Part shown: positions 16,496-25,241 of the stretch, one piece after another
Position numbering within the stretch: the first letter of the stretch is position 1
How the letters are laid out: the number at the start of each line of letters is the position of its first letter
DNA from: an uncultured Paludibacter sp.
GTDB taxonomy: Bacteria; Bacteroidota; Bacteroidia; Bacteroidales; Paludibacteraceae
Direction: 5' to 3'
Length of the DNA: 36,684 nt
NCBI GenBank assembly: GCA_900498215.1
Contig: LR026962.1
Coordinates: 1,262,577-1,299,260 of the forward strand
The notes under the pieces: model-generated
Database searches by the model: none
Seen by the model: the letters and a program-made list of their open reading frames with translations, nothing else
What the model was told of the DNA's origin: nothing
Position numbers and translations under genes: made by a program

Positions 16496-17440
16496 TTAGT
16501 TGCTATTTATCATTTTTTGTTCCATTTCTTTAAACGTTTTCATCTGCAGAAATTTATCTTTAGAAGTTACCCCTTCTCTTCCATCCAAACGTGTGAAAAC
16601 ATGTAATTTGGAATCAACCAATTCAACTTCCGTTCTTTTGCCTTCAAAAGTCCGCATTCCTTTATAAATCATCACTGCACTCACAGGATCGGCAACGTCG
16701 TCTGATTTACTTTTATAGGTTTTCATAAAGGTACCTTCGGGCAATCCAATTCCTTTTTCCAAATCCTGACGAGTTAAATCTATCAAGTCCATAAGTTGTT
16801 TTAAAGATTCCTGAGGACGGTATACATACCAATGTCCTTGTTCACCGGTGCTTAATTCTGTGGTTGTGTAACCCAAAATTGGTCCCAGAACGGAAACCAT
16901 CGTCAACATTTTATTGGACGAAACAATAATCGGATCTATCAGAAAAATTCCTTTGGGTGGAAAAGAATCTCTGAAAACCCTGTTTTTTACCATATTGATT
17001 ATTAGCGGACAACCTGTGGAAGAACCTGCCAAAAATATCTTTTTATATCCTAAACTATCCAATTTTTTATATTCACGTATAATGGAAGATTGCCAATTTT
17101 TCCAAGTGGCTTTTTTAAAATCAGCATAGGTTCTGCCGTGCCCGCCCAAAAGCACTTGTGAAATATTGAAAGTTTTGGCGCTATCGGCAAAAGTACGCAA
17201 TTCATCCCACTCAAAAGTACTGGCGCTGTAACCGTGAGCGGCAATAATAACCGGTACATTTTTCTGTTCATCGGTAGGATGAGGATAACGTACCGACATC
17301 AAGTAATTTTCGGGATGCGTAAGTGATAAATCATAAATTTGATTGCCATCAAGCATAGTGGAATTGTCAATGTCGGGAGTTTTACCGCACGAAACAGATA
17401 ATATCAGCGTAAAAAATAAAATATATTTCAGAATTTTCAT
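16496..17440 (-). CDS. alpha/beta-hydrolase lipoprotein
   Basis: A 314-residue secreted hydrolase. The N-terminus is a lipoprotein-like signal (ILSVSC, with C18 the likely lipidated residue). The alpha/beta-hydrolase fold shows VIIAAHGYSAS (oxyanion region), the nucleophile motif GSSTG with S141, an acid in KSDDVADPVSA (about 247-251) and a histidine in DSKLHVFTR (H280). The triad therefore looks intact. Esterase or lipase activity is likely; the substrate is unknown. Its ATG is 8 nt after the stop of an outer-membrane barrel gene, so the two are probably cotranscribed. Confidence 0.82.
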   Translation of the reverse strand: MKILKYILFFTLILSVSCGKTPDIDNSTMLDGNQIYDLSLTHPENYLMSVRYPHPTDEQKNVPVIIAAHGYSASTFEWDELRTFADSAKTFNISQVLLGGHGRTYADFKKATWKNWQSSIIREYKKLDSLGYKKIFLAGSSTGCPLIINMVKNRVFRDSFPPKGIFLIDPIIVSSNKMLTMVSVLGPILGYTTTELSTGEQGHWYVYRPQESLKQLMDLIDLTRQDLEKGIGLPEGTFMKTYKSKSDDVADPVSAVMIYKGMRTFEGKRTEVELVDSKLHVFTRLDGREGVTSKDKFLQMKTFKEMEQKMINSN

Positions 17441-17448
17441 TATTCAAA

Positions 17449-17985
17449 TTATTTAAATCTATAATACACTTTTAATTGATAGAAAACGGGAAAAAGTGTT
17501 CCCGGCTTGCTTACACCATCGCCATTAATGAAGTTGTATCCGAACGACAACGAAGCTGTGAACGGAGCATTAAATTTGTACATCAATCCCGACTCAAATT
17601 GAAACAGCATAGATGTATGAGGAAGCACTTTAAACATTTCCTCTTCGTAATCGGCATAAAAATATCCGGTGTTTAATCCTGTAAAAATCTGATAACGCCG
17701 AGTCGGGAAAAAATGCCAATCGGCGCCTACCGTAAAATTATCCTGTTTAATGGCATTTGTTCCTAAGGCGCTTCCCAAGCGACTTGTAACGTAAGCGGCT
17801 TTTAAATGAATTTTTTTATTGAATAAAAAATCGGATGTAAAATCACCGCCAATTCCATTTTCGAAATATAGTTTCTGAACTTTTTGAGTTAAAACGCCGA
17901 CATTCAACTCGTAATGGGCTGTAAATTGAGCATTTACAAATCCTTCGCACCAAAACAAAGTAAATAATAAAAGAATTTTCCGCAT
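17449..17985 (-). CDS. small outer-membrane beta-barrel protein
   Basis: A 178-residue protein with a Sec signal peptide (about 1-19, ending VNAQ). The rest consists of alternating hydrophobic/aromatic strands (HYELNVGVLTQKV, YQIFTGLNTGYFYADY, FTASLSFGYNFI) and ends in FYQLKVYYRFK, a typical barrel end. The size fits an eight-stranded barrel. No enzymatic residues are recognisable. It is first in a two-gene minus-strand unit with the lipoprotein hydrolase. Confidence 0.75.
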   Translation of the reverse strand: MRKILLLFTLFWCEGFVNAQFTAHYELNVGVLTQKVQKLYFENGIGGDFTSDFLFNKKIHLKAAYVTSRLGSALGTNAIKQDNFTVGADWHFFPTRRYQIFTGLNTGYFYADYEEEMFKVLPHTSMLFQFESGLMYKFNAPFTASLSFGYNFINGDGVSKPGTLFPVFYQLKVYYRFK

Positions 17986-18008
17986 ACAATCAGTTATTTT
18001 TTCGTTGA

Positions 18009-18016
18009 CAAATATA
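18009..18016 (-). promoter_or_regulatory. -7 box for the barrel-hydrolase unit
   Basis: Minus-strand TATATTTG, a full TAnnTTTG match, 24 nt before the ATG at 17985. No clear -33 box. Confidence 0.45.
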
Positions 18017-18098
18017 GTGCTATTTTTATAAAATCATTCTAAAATAAAGTATTTTTTACAGAACTTTCAATGCTGAAAAACGTTATAGTTCAACAATT

Positions 18099-18106
18099 TA
18101 ATTTTG
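18099..18106 (+). promoter_or_regulatory. possible -7 box immediately before the DoxX gene
   Basis: TAATTTTG ends 7 nt before the ATG at 18114. If used, the transcript would begin at or within 2-3 nt of the start codon, giving a leaderless mRNA. There is no -33 TTG at the right distance, so a chance match in AT-rich DNA is possible. Confidence 0.28.
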
Positions 18107-18113
18107 AAAATTT

Positions 18114-18566
18114 ATGGAATGCAAAACAGATTTTAATGGAGAAAAAAATTGTCCGGAACTGAAAGATTTCGGATTGTTGGTTTTTAGATTGATTATTGGG
18201 ATTTTTATGCTTACACATGGCTGGCAAAAATTGTCGAATTATGACACTATGTTGCAACAATTTCCTCCAATGTTAGGATTGAGTTCTCAAGTTGGATTAT
18301 CCTTAATTATTTTTGCCGAATTTTTCTGTTCAATTGCTTTGATTTTGGGATTATTTACCAGATTGGCAGTTATACCTTTGATTATTGGAATGAGCGTGGC
18401 TGCTTTTGTAGCACACAAAGGTATGCCTTTTAGCGGTAGAGAATTGCCCTTATTGTATTTAGGAATGTATGTGGTTTTATTACTAACAGGACCCGGAAGA
18501 ATCGCACTGGATAAGTTAATTTACGATAAGTTTTGTCCGAAGGCAAAACGTAAAACAGCTGTTTAA
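18114..18566 (+). CDS. DoxX-family membrane protein
   Basis: A 150-residue membrane protein. Four hydrophobic segments match the DoxX family: LVFRLIIGIFMLTHGWQKL (about 22-40), a second around 60-80 (ISLIIFAEFFCSIALILGLF-like), a third with LAVIPLIIGMSVAAFVAHKG, and a last one before LTGPGRIALDKLIY. The HGWQKL and GPGRIALD blocks are the family's best-known marks. DoxX proteins have been linked to quinol and redox membrane processes, but this one cannot be assigned a partner. A strong terminator follows. Confidence 0.87.
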   Translation: MECKTDFNGEKNCPELKDFGLLVFRLIIGIFMLTHGWQKLSNYDTMLQQFPPMLGLSSQVGLSLIIFAEFFCSIALILGLFTRLAVIPLIIGMSVAAFVAHKGMPFSGRELPLLYLGMYVVLLLTGPGRIALDKLIYDKFCPKAKRKTAV

Positions 18567-18891
18567 AATCCTTATTTGAAGGAATATTTTGCAAACTTAT
18601 CCTTTATAAAAGGACATTAAATCAACCTGAATTAGTTATAATAATTCAGGTTGATTTTTTGTTTTAGAACCCCAAATTACATGAAAAGATATTGTATTTT
18701 TTAGTTATAACTTGCTTTTTATCATTTAGTTAAAGTAATTTTATTATTAAAAAAAAGACTATTTTTTAGAAATTAATCAAAATAATATTTTTAATTTTGA
18801 AGATGGAAATATAAAATAAACACTGCAGGTTTTATCTCCTATAAATAGACATATTGAGAATATACAGACAACTAATTTAATCTTTAATCGT
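18567..18891. other. 325-nt intergenic region
   Basis: The region contains the strong DoxX terminator (18619-18660) and then very AT-rich sequence. A -7-like TAATTTTG at 18792-18799 lies about 93 nt before the beta-helix gene, without a convincing -33 box. No gene is seen. Confidence 0.6.
18619..18660 (+). terminator. terminator after DoxX gene
   Basis: AAATCAACCTGAATTA (18619-18634) and its complement (18642-18657) give a perfect 16-bp stem with a 7-nt loop and a T-run to 18660. Confidence 0.92.
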
Positions 18892-20760
18892 ATGACAAAA
18901 TCAAACATTGCACACCCAACTTTTATTTCTTGCTGCCTGTTTTTATCTTTTACATTCATTTTTTTGCAACAAATGGCAGCACAACCTTCAGGCGGTCCTT
19001 ATGGTCCTGTTTTTCAAACGTATGAACTCCCAAAAACAGCGAATACAATTTATTATGTTTCCCCGAACGGAAGTAATACTCAAACCGGAAGCACAATAGA
19101 CCAACCTACAACTCTTGAGAAAGCTATTGAAAAAGCAGTAACAGGAGACGTTATTATTTTACGCGGAGGAACATATCGTACCGGAAACCTTGTTTTAAAT
19201 CAAGGAATTACTTTACAACCTTTTGGCGCAGAACGTCCCGTGTTAAAAGGAACTTATGTGGCGCAAAACTGGAAAGACCTGAAAAATGGTTTATGGGTTA
19301 CAAAATGGGATCATTTTTTCCCCTCGAAACCTGACACGTGGTGGAACCGTTCTAAATATGCAAGAATATGCCCAATGCATCTTTTCAACAACGATATGGT
19401 ATTTGTTAACGGACAATTTCTGCAATCAGTTGGACAAGAAAAGGATGTGAATGAAAACACATATTACATCGATTATGAATCGGGATTGGTTTATATTGGC
19501 GTGAATCCCCAAGACAAATTGGTGGAAATAACCGCTTTTAATTCAGCTTTACACAGAGTAACAGGAGAATGTAACGGTAAAACTTCCGACAAAAAAGGTT
19601 TTACGCTGAAAGGAATTGATTTAACTCAGTATGCATATTGCGCCGTAGAAGTGGACGGAAAAGAACCCGAAGGAATTATGAATGAAAGTGAATTTGGTAA
19701 AGATGTGGTTGGAACCACCATTGAAGATTGCAGCATCACTTTTTGTTCGAGAGTAGCCGCTTATTTGCGGGGAGATAAACTCACGATGCGAAACTGCAAA
19801 ATAAGCGATACCAGTACAGAAGGAATTTACATTATCGCCTCAAATGATGTTTTGCTCGAAAAAAACATCTTTGCACGCAACAACATTGAAAACATTGTCG
19901 GATATTTCCCTGCGGCGGTAAAAATTTTCAATCAAACACATCGTGTTACGTGTTATGACAATTTAATAACAGATTTACCCGAGTCAAACGGCGTGTGGTA
20001 CGATGTTGGAAATGTTGACGGAAAGTTTATCAACAATTGGGTGGAAAACGTAGGAAACGGCAGTATTCAGTTTAATAAATATCAACCATGGCCCAGCCAA
20101 AATGGTTTCTTTTTTGAAATTTCTAAAAATGTAGTTTGTGCGGGAAATGTTTTCGTTAATTGCGACCATGGAATATTTGTTTTGAATAGCACAGGAGCAG
20201 AAATTTATAATAACACACTGGTAAATAGCGCCGTTACCATCGGAAGAAACGATCGTAGTCCCGCTAACGATGGCACTTTCGGCTGGCATTCAGGAACAGG
20301 ACCCGACGTTGATAAACGCACTAATCATGTTTTTGCCAATAATCTGCTTTTTGGTAACGAAAATTTGAAATATCCGCTTTTAATAGTATGGCAACCCGAT
20401 ACTTTGTATCAAAAAAACTATAAACCCCAGCTTGAGAAAATTGACAACAATGTGTTTGCAAGAACCTCGTTATGCCACATTACTCCAACCATATTTTGGA
20501 CAAGAGCTACTAACAAAGAAAGTTCGGGGGAATTTCTTCAAATCGATAATTTACGAAATTTGTATGGAGAATTTGGAGAAAATAACCATCTATACACAGA
20601 CATAACCATTTTCAAAAGTGTAGAATTGAAAAATTTTGAACCTATAAAGTCATTTGACGGAAATAAATACAGCGGTATAATTCCAGCCGATATTATGAAG
20701 ACAATGAACATTCAAAAGAAAAATATTAAATATGTTGGGGCGTATCCGCCATCGAACTAA
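18892..20760 (+). CDS. secreted right-handed parallel beta-helix protein (DUF1565-like)
   Basis: A 622-residue exported protein with a signal peptide (about 1-30, ending MAAQ). Residues from about 53 on (IYYVSPNGSNTQTG, then DQPTTLEKAIEKA and GDVIILRGGTYRTG) are the DUF1565/pectate-lyase-like entry into a right-handed parallel beta-helix. Many short coils follow with repeated N-x-(I/V/F) ladders (DNLITDL, NNWVENV, GNVFVN, NNTLVN). Such proteins usually bind or cleave polysaccharides. I see no catalytic signature that picks a lyase family, and no type IX secretion tail. It stands alone, with no polysaccharide-utilisation partners nearby, and ends with VGAYPPSN. Confidence 0.82.
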   Translation: MTKSNIAHPTFISCCLFLSFTFIFLQQMAAQPSGGPYGPVFQTYELPKTANTIYYVSPNGSNTQTGSTIDQPTTLEKAIEKAVTGDVIILRGGTYRTGNLVLNQGITLQPFGAERPVLKGTYVAQNWKDLKNGLWVTKWDHFFPSKPDTWWNRSKYARICPMHLFNNDMVFVNGQFLQSVGQEKDVNENTYYIDYESGLVYIGVNPQDKLVEITAFNSALHRVTGECNGKTSDKKGFTLKGIDLTQYAYCAVEVDGKEPEGIMNESEFGKDVVGTTIEDCSITFCSRVAAYLRGDKLTMRNCKISDTSTEGIYIIASNDVLLEKNIFARNNIENIVGYFPAAVKIFNQTHRVTCYDNLITDLPESNGVWYDVGNVDGKFINNWVENVGNGSIQFNKYQPWPSQNGFFFEISKNVVCAGNVFVNCDHGIFVLNSTGAEIYNNTLVNSAVTIGRNDRSPANDGTFGWHSGTGPDVDKRTNHVFANNLLFGNENLKYPLLIVWQPDTLYQKNYKPQLEKIDNNVFARTSLCHITPTIFWTRATNKESSGEFLQIDNLRNLYGEFGENNHLYTDITIFKSVELKNFEPIKSFDGNKYSGIIPADIMKTMNIQKKNIKYVGAYPPSN

Positions 20761-20862
20761 CCGTAATGGAATATTTTTGGCGTTTGAATAGATTCATTTA
20801 TAATAAGATTTGTCCATTCCAAAAGCAAAAAAGCATAAAATAAAAACAATTATTTTTATAAG

Positions 20863-20893
20863 AAAGAACACGTTTTGAATGTGTTCTTTTTTT
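20863..20893 (+). terminator. terminator after the beta-helix gene
   Basis: AAAGAACAC (20863-20871) pairs with GTGTTCTTT (20881-20889) around a 9-nt loop, followed by a T-run to 20893. It ends transcription about 100 nt after the stop codon. Confidence 0.8.
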
Positions 20894-20904
20894 GTTTTTA
20901 ACGC

Positions 20905-20935
20905 TTGTGCAATTCAGAAAAAAGTAGTATCTTAG
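20905..20935 (+). promoter_or_regulatory. candidate gyrA promoter
   Basis: TTG at 20905-20907, a 20-nt spacer and TATCTTAG at 20928-20935 (one base off TAnnTTTG). This predicts a leader of about 115 nt before the gyrA ATG. Confidence 0.38.
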
Positions 20936-21055
20936 TGCGTTTTTTCAGAACAATATTACAAGATCATAAAGCGTTTATTTTCAGTTTAATTATTTTTCAT
21001 AGAGAAAATTTTTTACGTACAAAAAACGCTTTTTTCGGATTATAAATTAAAACAG

Positions 21056-23629
21056 ATGATAGAGAATAACGACAGAATTATTAAAGTGAATATTGACGAC
21101 GAAATGAAGTCGTCTTACATTGATTACTCCATGTCAGTAATTGTTTCGCGTGCGCTTCCCGATGTACGTGACGGATTAAAACCTGTACACCGCCGCGTGC
21201 TTTTCGGAATGAATGAGCTTGGGAACAACTCTGACAAACCATATAAAAAAGCTGCAAGAATTGTAGGGGAAGTGATGGGTAAGTATCACCCTCACGGCGA
21301 CTCTTCCATTTATGGAACTTTAGTGCGTATGGCTCAACCCTGGTCAATGCGTTATACGCTTGTTGACGGACAAGGAAATTTCGGTTCGGTTGACGGAGAT
21401 AACGCAGCTGCAATGCGTTATACTGAAGCTCGTCTTAAGAAAATTGCCGAAGAAATGTTGGTGGATATTGAAAAAGAAACGGTTGATTTTCAGCTCAATT
21501 TCGACGACACATTAAAGGAACCTAATGTACTTCCATCTCGCATTCCTAATTTAATCATCAACGGTTCTTCCGGAATTGCAGTAGGGATGGCTACAAATAT
21601 GGCTCCGCACAATCTTTCTGAAACTATTGATGCTACTATTGCTTTCATCGATAATCATGATATTGAAATTCCGGAACTGATAAAATACATCAAAGCGCCT
21701 GATTTTCCTACAGGAGGAATAATTTACGGTTATGCCGGAGTAAAAGAAGCATTTGAAACAGGACGCGGAAGAATTGTCATCCGTTCTCGTGCCGAAATTG
21801 AAACAGACAGTTCTGGCAAAGAAAAAATCATTGTCAGCGAAATTCCGTATATGGTAAATAAATCGGAATTAATAAAAGCCATTGCGACAATGGTGAATGA
21901 AAAGAAACTGGAAGGAATTTCGAACATCAACGATGAATCAGACCGGGATGGAATGCGCATTGTAATTGATATTAAACGAGATGCAAATGCAAGCGTTGTT
22001 CTCAACAAATTATTCAAATATTCGGCAATGCAATCTTCCTTCAGCGTAAATAATATTGCATTGGTAAACGGACGTCCAAGATTGCTGAATATTAAAGACC
22101 TTATTAGATATTTTGTTGACCACCGCCACGAAGTTGTTACACGCCGCACGCAATATGAATTGGCTGAAGCTGAAAAACGCGCTCACTTATTGGAAGGGTT
22201 TATGATTATACTTGATAATTTGGATGAAGCCATTCAAATTATCCGTGATTCTAAAACTCCCGATGAAGCTCGCACACGTTTGATGGAACGTTTTGGTTTG
22301 TCTGAAATTCAATCTCGCGCCGTAGTTGAAATGCGCCTGCGTCAACTTACCGGAATGGAGCAAGACAAACTTCGCGCCGAGTATGAAGAAACACTTAAAT
22401 TAATAGAACATTTGAAAGAAATTCTTGCCAATTTAAGTTTACGTATGCAGATTATTAAAGATGAACTGCTTGACATTAAAGCCCGATATGGCGATGAACG
22501 CAAAAGCGAAATCGTTTACGCATCTGAAGAATTTAATCCGGAAGATTTCTATGCCGATGATGAAATGATTATTACTATTTCACACCTTGGTTACATTAAA
22601 CGAACTGCTTTAACCGAATTTAAAGCACAAGGACGAGGCGGTGTTGGTTCTAAAGGAAGTGATTCACGCGACGAAGATTTTATAGAATACATCTATCCTG
22701 CTTCGATGCACAATACGATGCTTTTCTTTACCCAAAAAGGAAAATGCTACTGGTTAAAAGTGTATGAAATTCCTGAAGGAACAAAAAGTTCAAAAGGTCG
22801 CGCCATACAAAATTTATTAAATATTAATTCTGATGATAAAGTAAACGCCTTCATTCGAATTAAAGGATTAGACGATGCTGAGTATATTAATTCCCATTAC
22901 TTAATTTTTGGCACGAAAAATGGTATAATAAAGAAAACGGTACTTGAAGCATACTCACGTCCACGCCAAAACGGTGTTAATGCCATTACAATCCGCGAAG
23001 ATGACCAAGTGATACAAGTTCGTCTCACAGATGGAAACTCCGAAGTAATTATGGCAAATCGTAACGGACGAGCTATTCGTTTCCCCGAAAGTAAAGTAAG
23101 ACCAATGGGACGAACAGCAACGGGCGTAATAGGAATGACATTGGACAATGATGGAATGGACGAAGTTGTTGGTATGATTTGTGTAACACCCGAAGAAAAA
23201 GAAAATATTTTAGTAGTTTCGCAACAAGGTTATGGGAAACGTTCCGACTTAGAAGATTACCGCGTAACAAACCGCGGAGGAAAAGGTGTAAAAACGATTA
23301 ACATTACCGAAAAAACAGGTAAATTAGTAACCATAAAAGCCGTAAATGACAGTAATGACTTGATGATTATTAATAAATCGGGCATCACCATCCGGACTAA
23401 AGTAGCCGATTTACGTGTAATGGGACGTGCTACACAAGGTGTGCGTATTATTAATCTTGAAAAACGAAACGACGAAATTGCTTCGGTTTGTAAAGTTCAA
23501 TCGCAAGAAGAAGAAATTTTGGAAGAAGCTATTGAAAACAACAATGAAATTGTAGAAGTAGAAATAGAAGGACAAATAGAAAAGAGTGAAGTTAATGAGA
23601 CGGAAGAAGTCCAAGAAAACGAAGAATAA
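21056..23629 (+). CDS. gyrA: DNA gyrase subunit A
   Basis: An 857-residue type IIA topoisomerase subunit that cuts and rejoins DNA to introduce negative supercoils together with GyrB. The N-terminus carries [20 protein letters not shown], the quinolone region [13 protein letters not shown] and the catalytic Y122 in [11 protein letters not shown]. The breakage-reunion domain runs to about residue 500, followed by the beta-pinwheel with the GyrA box in the Bacteroidota form QGRGGVG. The C-terminus (about 825-857) is a strongly acidic tail. S83 is the quinolone-sensitive residue type, and position 87 is Gly. A TPR gene follows 43 nt later, a neighbour commonly seen in Bacteroidota. Confidence 0.96.
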   Translation: MIENNDRIIKVNIDDEMKSSYIDYSMSVIVSRALPDVRDGLKPVHRRVLFGMNELGNNSDKPYKKAARIVGEVMGKYHPHGDSSIYGTLVRMAQPWSMRYTLVDGQGNFGSVDGDNAAAMRYTEARLKKIAEEMLVDIEKETVDFQLNFDDTLKEPNVLPSRIPNLIINGSSGIAVGMATNMAPHNLSETIDATIAFIDNHDIEIPELIKYIKAPDFPTGGIIYGYAGVKEAFETGRGRIVIRSRAEIETDSSGKEKIIVSEIPYMVNKSELIKAIATMVNEKKLEGISNINDESDRDGMRIVIDIKRDANASVVLNKLFKYSAMQSSFSVNNIALVNGRPRLLNIKDLIRYFVDHRHEVVTRRTQYELAEAEKRAHLLEGFMIILDNLDEAIQIIRDSKTPDEARTRLMERFGLSEIQSRAVVEMRLRQLTGMEQDKLRAEYEETLKLIEHLKEILANLSLRMQIIKDELLDIKARYGDERKSEIVYASEEFNPEDFYADDEMIITISHLGYIKRTALTEFKAQGRGGVGSKGSDSRDEDFIEYIYPASMHNTMLFFTQKGKCYWLKVYEIPEGTKSSKGRAIQNLLNINSDDKVNAFIRIKGLDDAEYINSHYLIFGTKNGIIKKTVLEAYSRPRQNGVNAITIREDDQVIQVRLTDGNSEVIMANRNGRAIRFPESKVRPMGRTATGVIGMTLDNDGMDEVVGMICVTPEEKENILVVSQQGYGKRSDLEDYRVTNRGGKGVKTINITEKTGKLVTIKAVNDSNDLMIINKSGITIRTKVADLRVMGRATQGVRIINLEKRNDEIASVCKVQSQEEEILEEAIENNNEIVEVEIEGQIEKSEVNETEEVQENEE

Positions 23630-23672
23630 GTAAATTAAACAATACATTCAACTAATTAAATTTTTGACAAAC

Positions 23673-24887
23673 ATGAAAAAATTATTTTTATCATTATGTG
23701 CAATAATGGCGATTTCTTTTACATTTGCCCAAAAATCAAATGTTTCAAAAGCCGAAAATTTGATAATGCAAGAAACTCCTGATTTCAAAGGAGCTCGTGA
23801 AGCTATCAAAGCTGCTATGCAAGATGAATCTACGAAAAACGATGCCAAAACGTATTATATTGCAGGTCTTATAGGGCAAAAAGAAAACGAGGAATTTGTA
23901 AAATTGATGATGCTCAAAAAAGACGTAGACCAAATGCAAAAAGGAAAAGCTATTATGGAATCTGTAAAATATTTTATGATAGCAGACAGTTTGGATCAAT
24001 TACCTAATGCTAAAGGAAAAGTTAAACCACGCTACACAACTAAAATCAAAGAAGCGTTGAAAGATTATTATTCTCAGCAATATAATCTTATTAGTTATGG
24101 AGCCACATTGTATGACAATAAAAACTACGAAAACGCTTATAAAACTTTTAACACTTATTTGAATGTTCCTAAATTGCCTATGCTGAATAATGAACTAAAA
24201 GTAGATTCTACATATAAGATGATTAAATACTATACAGCAGCATCAGCGAGCAATTCAGGAAACCACAACGAGGCTATAAAATTATATACAGAATTAAAAT
24301 CGGATGATTATCAAACAAAAAACGTATATCAATTATTGGCTAGCGAATATCTTACTGAAAAAGATACTGTAAGCTACTTACAAACATTAAATGAAGGTTT
24401 TAATAAATTCAAAGATGAACCGTGGTTTTTACAAAATATCATCAACCACTACATATATACCAATCAAATTGAGAAAGCCTCAAAATATTTGGACGATGCT
24501 ATTGCTCAATCGCCTAATACTCCCCAATATTACTCCGTAAAAGGAAATATAGAAGACAGATTAGGAAATATGGAAGCAGCCCGCGCAGCATTTGAAAAAG
24601 CATTATCACTCGAACCTAATTCTGCTGAAGCTTATGGTGGTATCGGACGTATTATATTCAACCAGGGAGTTCAAATATTGAACAATGCTATCAATATTAA
24701 AGACAACAAATTATACCAAGCAGAAAAAGAAAAAGCAGATAACTTATTTAAAGCATCAATGCCTTATCTTAAAAAAGCGGTGGAATTAAACCCAAAAGAC
24801 AACGATTATAAATTTGCATTGAAACAACTTTACTATCGCTTGAATATGCAAAAAGAATATGATGAAATAAGTAAAGAAATGGAATAA
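23673..24887 (+). CDS. exported TPR-repeat protein
   Basis: A 404-residue protein with a signal peptide (MKKLFLSLCAIMAISFTFAQ). Tetratricopeptide-like helix pairs fill the rest. The clearest are around NYENAYKTFNTYLNVP, HNEAIKLYTELKSDDY, QIEKASKYLDDAIAQSPNTP and MEAARAAFEKALSLEPNSAE, ending with a canonical TPR in PYLKKAVELNPKD. TPR proteins are protein-binding scaffolds; the partner is unknown. The ATG at 23673 is chosen over a TTG three codons upstream because it begins the signal peptide directly. It is likely cotranscribed with gyrA and ends at a terminator. Confidence 0.85.
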   Translation: MKKLFLSLCAIMAISFTFAQKSNVSKAENLIMQETPDFKGAREAIKAAMQDESTKNDAKTYYIAGLIGQKENEEFVKLMMLKKDVDQMQKGKAIMESVKYFMIADSLDQLPNAKGKVKPRYTTKIKEALKDYYSQQYNLISYGATLYDNKNYENAYKTFNTYLNVPKLPMLNNELKVDSTYKMIKYYTAASASNSGNHNEAIKLYTELKSDDYQTKNVYQLLASEYLTEKDTVSYLQTLNEGFNKFKDEPWFLQNIINHYIYTNQIEKASKYLDDAIAQSPNTPQYYSVKGNIEDRLGNMEAARAAFEKALSLEPNSAEAYGGIGRIIFNQGVQILNNAINIKDNKLYQAEKEKADNLFKASMPYLKKAVELNPKDNDYKFALKQLYYRLNMQKEYDEISKEME

Positions 24888-24913
24888 AAAAACCAAAAAA
24901 CAAATAAAAAGTT

Positions 24914-24948
24914 AAACCACAATAGTTTATGTATACTGTTGTGGTTTT
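24914..24948 (+). terminator. terminator after the TPR gene
   Basis: AAACCACAATAGT (24914-24926) pairs with ACTGTTGTGGTTT (24935-24947) with one G-U pair; loop of 8; followed by TCTTTT. Confidence 0.85.
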
Positions 24949-25038
24949 CTTTTATCAGCCTCAAAAATATACCTTAACATAAAAACCTGTCAATTTCTTA
25001 CAAATTGATAAAAAAACATATTTTTTTCTATTAAACTA

Positions 25039-25069
25039 TTGTTTTTGTAAAACAAATAATATACCTTTG
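25039..25069 (+). promoter_or_regulatory. promoter of the ilv operon
   Basis: TTG at 25039-25041, a 20-nt spacer and TACCTTTG at 25062-25069, a perfect Bacteroidota -7 box. The start is predicted near 25075, about 10 nt before the leader-peptide ATG, which places the whole attenuator in the transcript. Confidence 0.68.
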
Positions 25070-25084
25070 CAAAAAATTAAAGCA

Positions 25085-25153
25085 ATGAAAGCGCATAACA
25101 CAGTTAACATTCTCATTATTGTCGTGTTACTTTTGGTCAGCAATCAAAGGTGA
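25085..25153 (+). CDS. branched-chain amino-acid leader peptide
   Basis: A 22-codon frame, ATG at 25085 and TGA at 25151-25153, too short for ordinary gene calling. Codons 9-18 are ILIIVVLLLV, ten consecutive isoleucine, leucine and valine codons (3 Ile, 4 Leu, 3 Val; another Val is codon 7). This is the signature of the leader peptides that sense charged tRNA in ilv and leu operons. It lies between a perfect -7 box and an intrinsic terminator just before ilvD. The peptide itself probably has no function; ribosome stalling on its codons would be the signal. Bacteroidota ribosome-binding sites are weak, and none is clear here. Confidence 0.85.
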   Translation: MKAHNTVNILIIVVLLLVSNQR

Positions 25154-25230
25154 GAATGGTTATGTGTGTAATTTATAATATGTAATAAAAGCATTGAAAC
25201 CTTTCTCACTTAACAGAGAAAGGTTTTTTT
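25106..25230 (+). promoter_or_regulatory. ilv transcription attenuator (segments 1-4)
   Basis: Four pairing segments can be read. Segment 1, AACATTCTCA (25106-25115), covers codons 8 to 11 of the leader peptide. Segment 2, GTGAGAATGGTT (25150-25161), overlaps its stop codon. Segment 3, AACCTTTCTCAC (25198-25209). Segment 4, GAGAAAGGTTT (25216-25226), followed by T's. 1:2 pairs over 10 bp with one bulged G; 2:3 pairs 11 of 12 (one T-T mismatch); 3:4 is the 11-bp terminator. Stalling on Ile/Leu/Val codons would cover segment 1, free segment 2 to hold segment 3, and let transcription continue. A ribosome reaching the stop codon would cover segment 2 and allow termination. Confidence 0.82.
25197..25230 (+). 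terminator. attenuator terminator (3:4 hairpin)
   Basis: AAACCTTTCTC (25197-25207), loop ACTTAACA, GAGAAAGGTTT (25216-25226), T-run to 25230. It lies 12 nt upstream of the ilvD ATG, so it can only serve to control ilvD, not to end an upstream gene. Confidence 0.9.
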
Positions 25231-25241
25231 ATAAAAGAAAT

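Larger units (their letters stand above)
24888..25241. other. 354-nt region: terminator, promoter and ilv leader
   Basis: The region holds the terminator of the TPR gene (24914-24948), the ilv promoter (25039-25069), a leader-peptide gene (25085-25153) and a transcription attenuator (25106-25230). It is fully accounted for by these elements. Confidence 0.85.

Noticed and set aside
21299-21318. GyrA Gly at position 87 as a quinolone-resistance change
   Set aside because: S83 is retained, and I believe Gly or other residues at 87 are normal variation in Bacteroidota; resistance cannot be claimed.
22636-22656. GyrA box QGRGGVG as a damaged motif
   Set aside because: Departures from the enteric QRRGGKG are usual in this phylum, so this is lineage wording, not loss of function.
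25194-25241. In-frame N-terminal extension of IlvD from a TTG at 25194
   Set aside because: It would translate the terminator stem of the attenuator; the family's N-terminus begins at the ATG at 25242.
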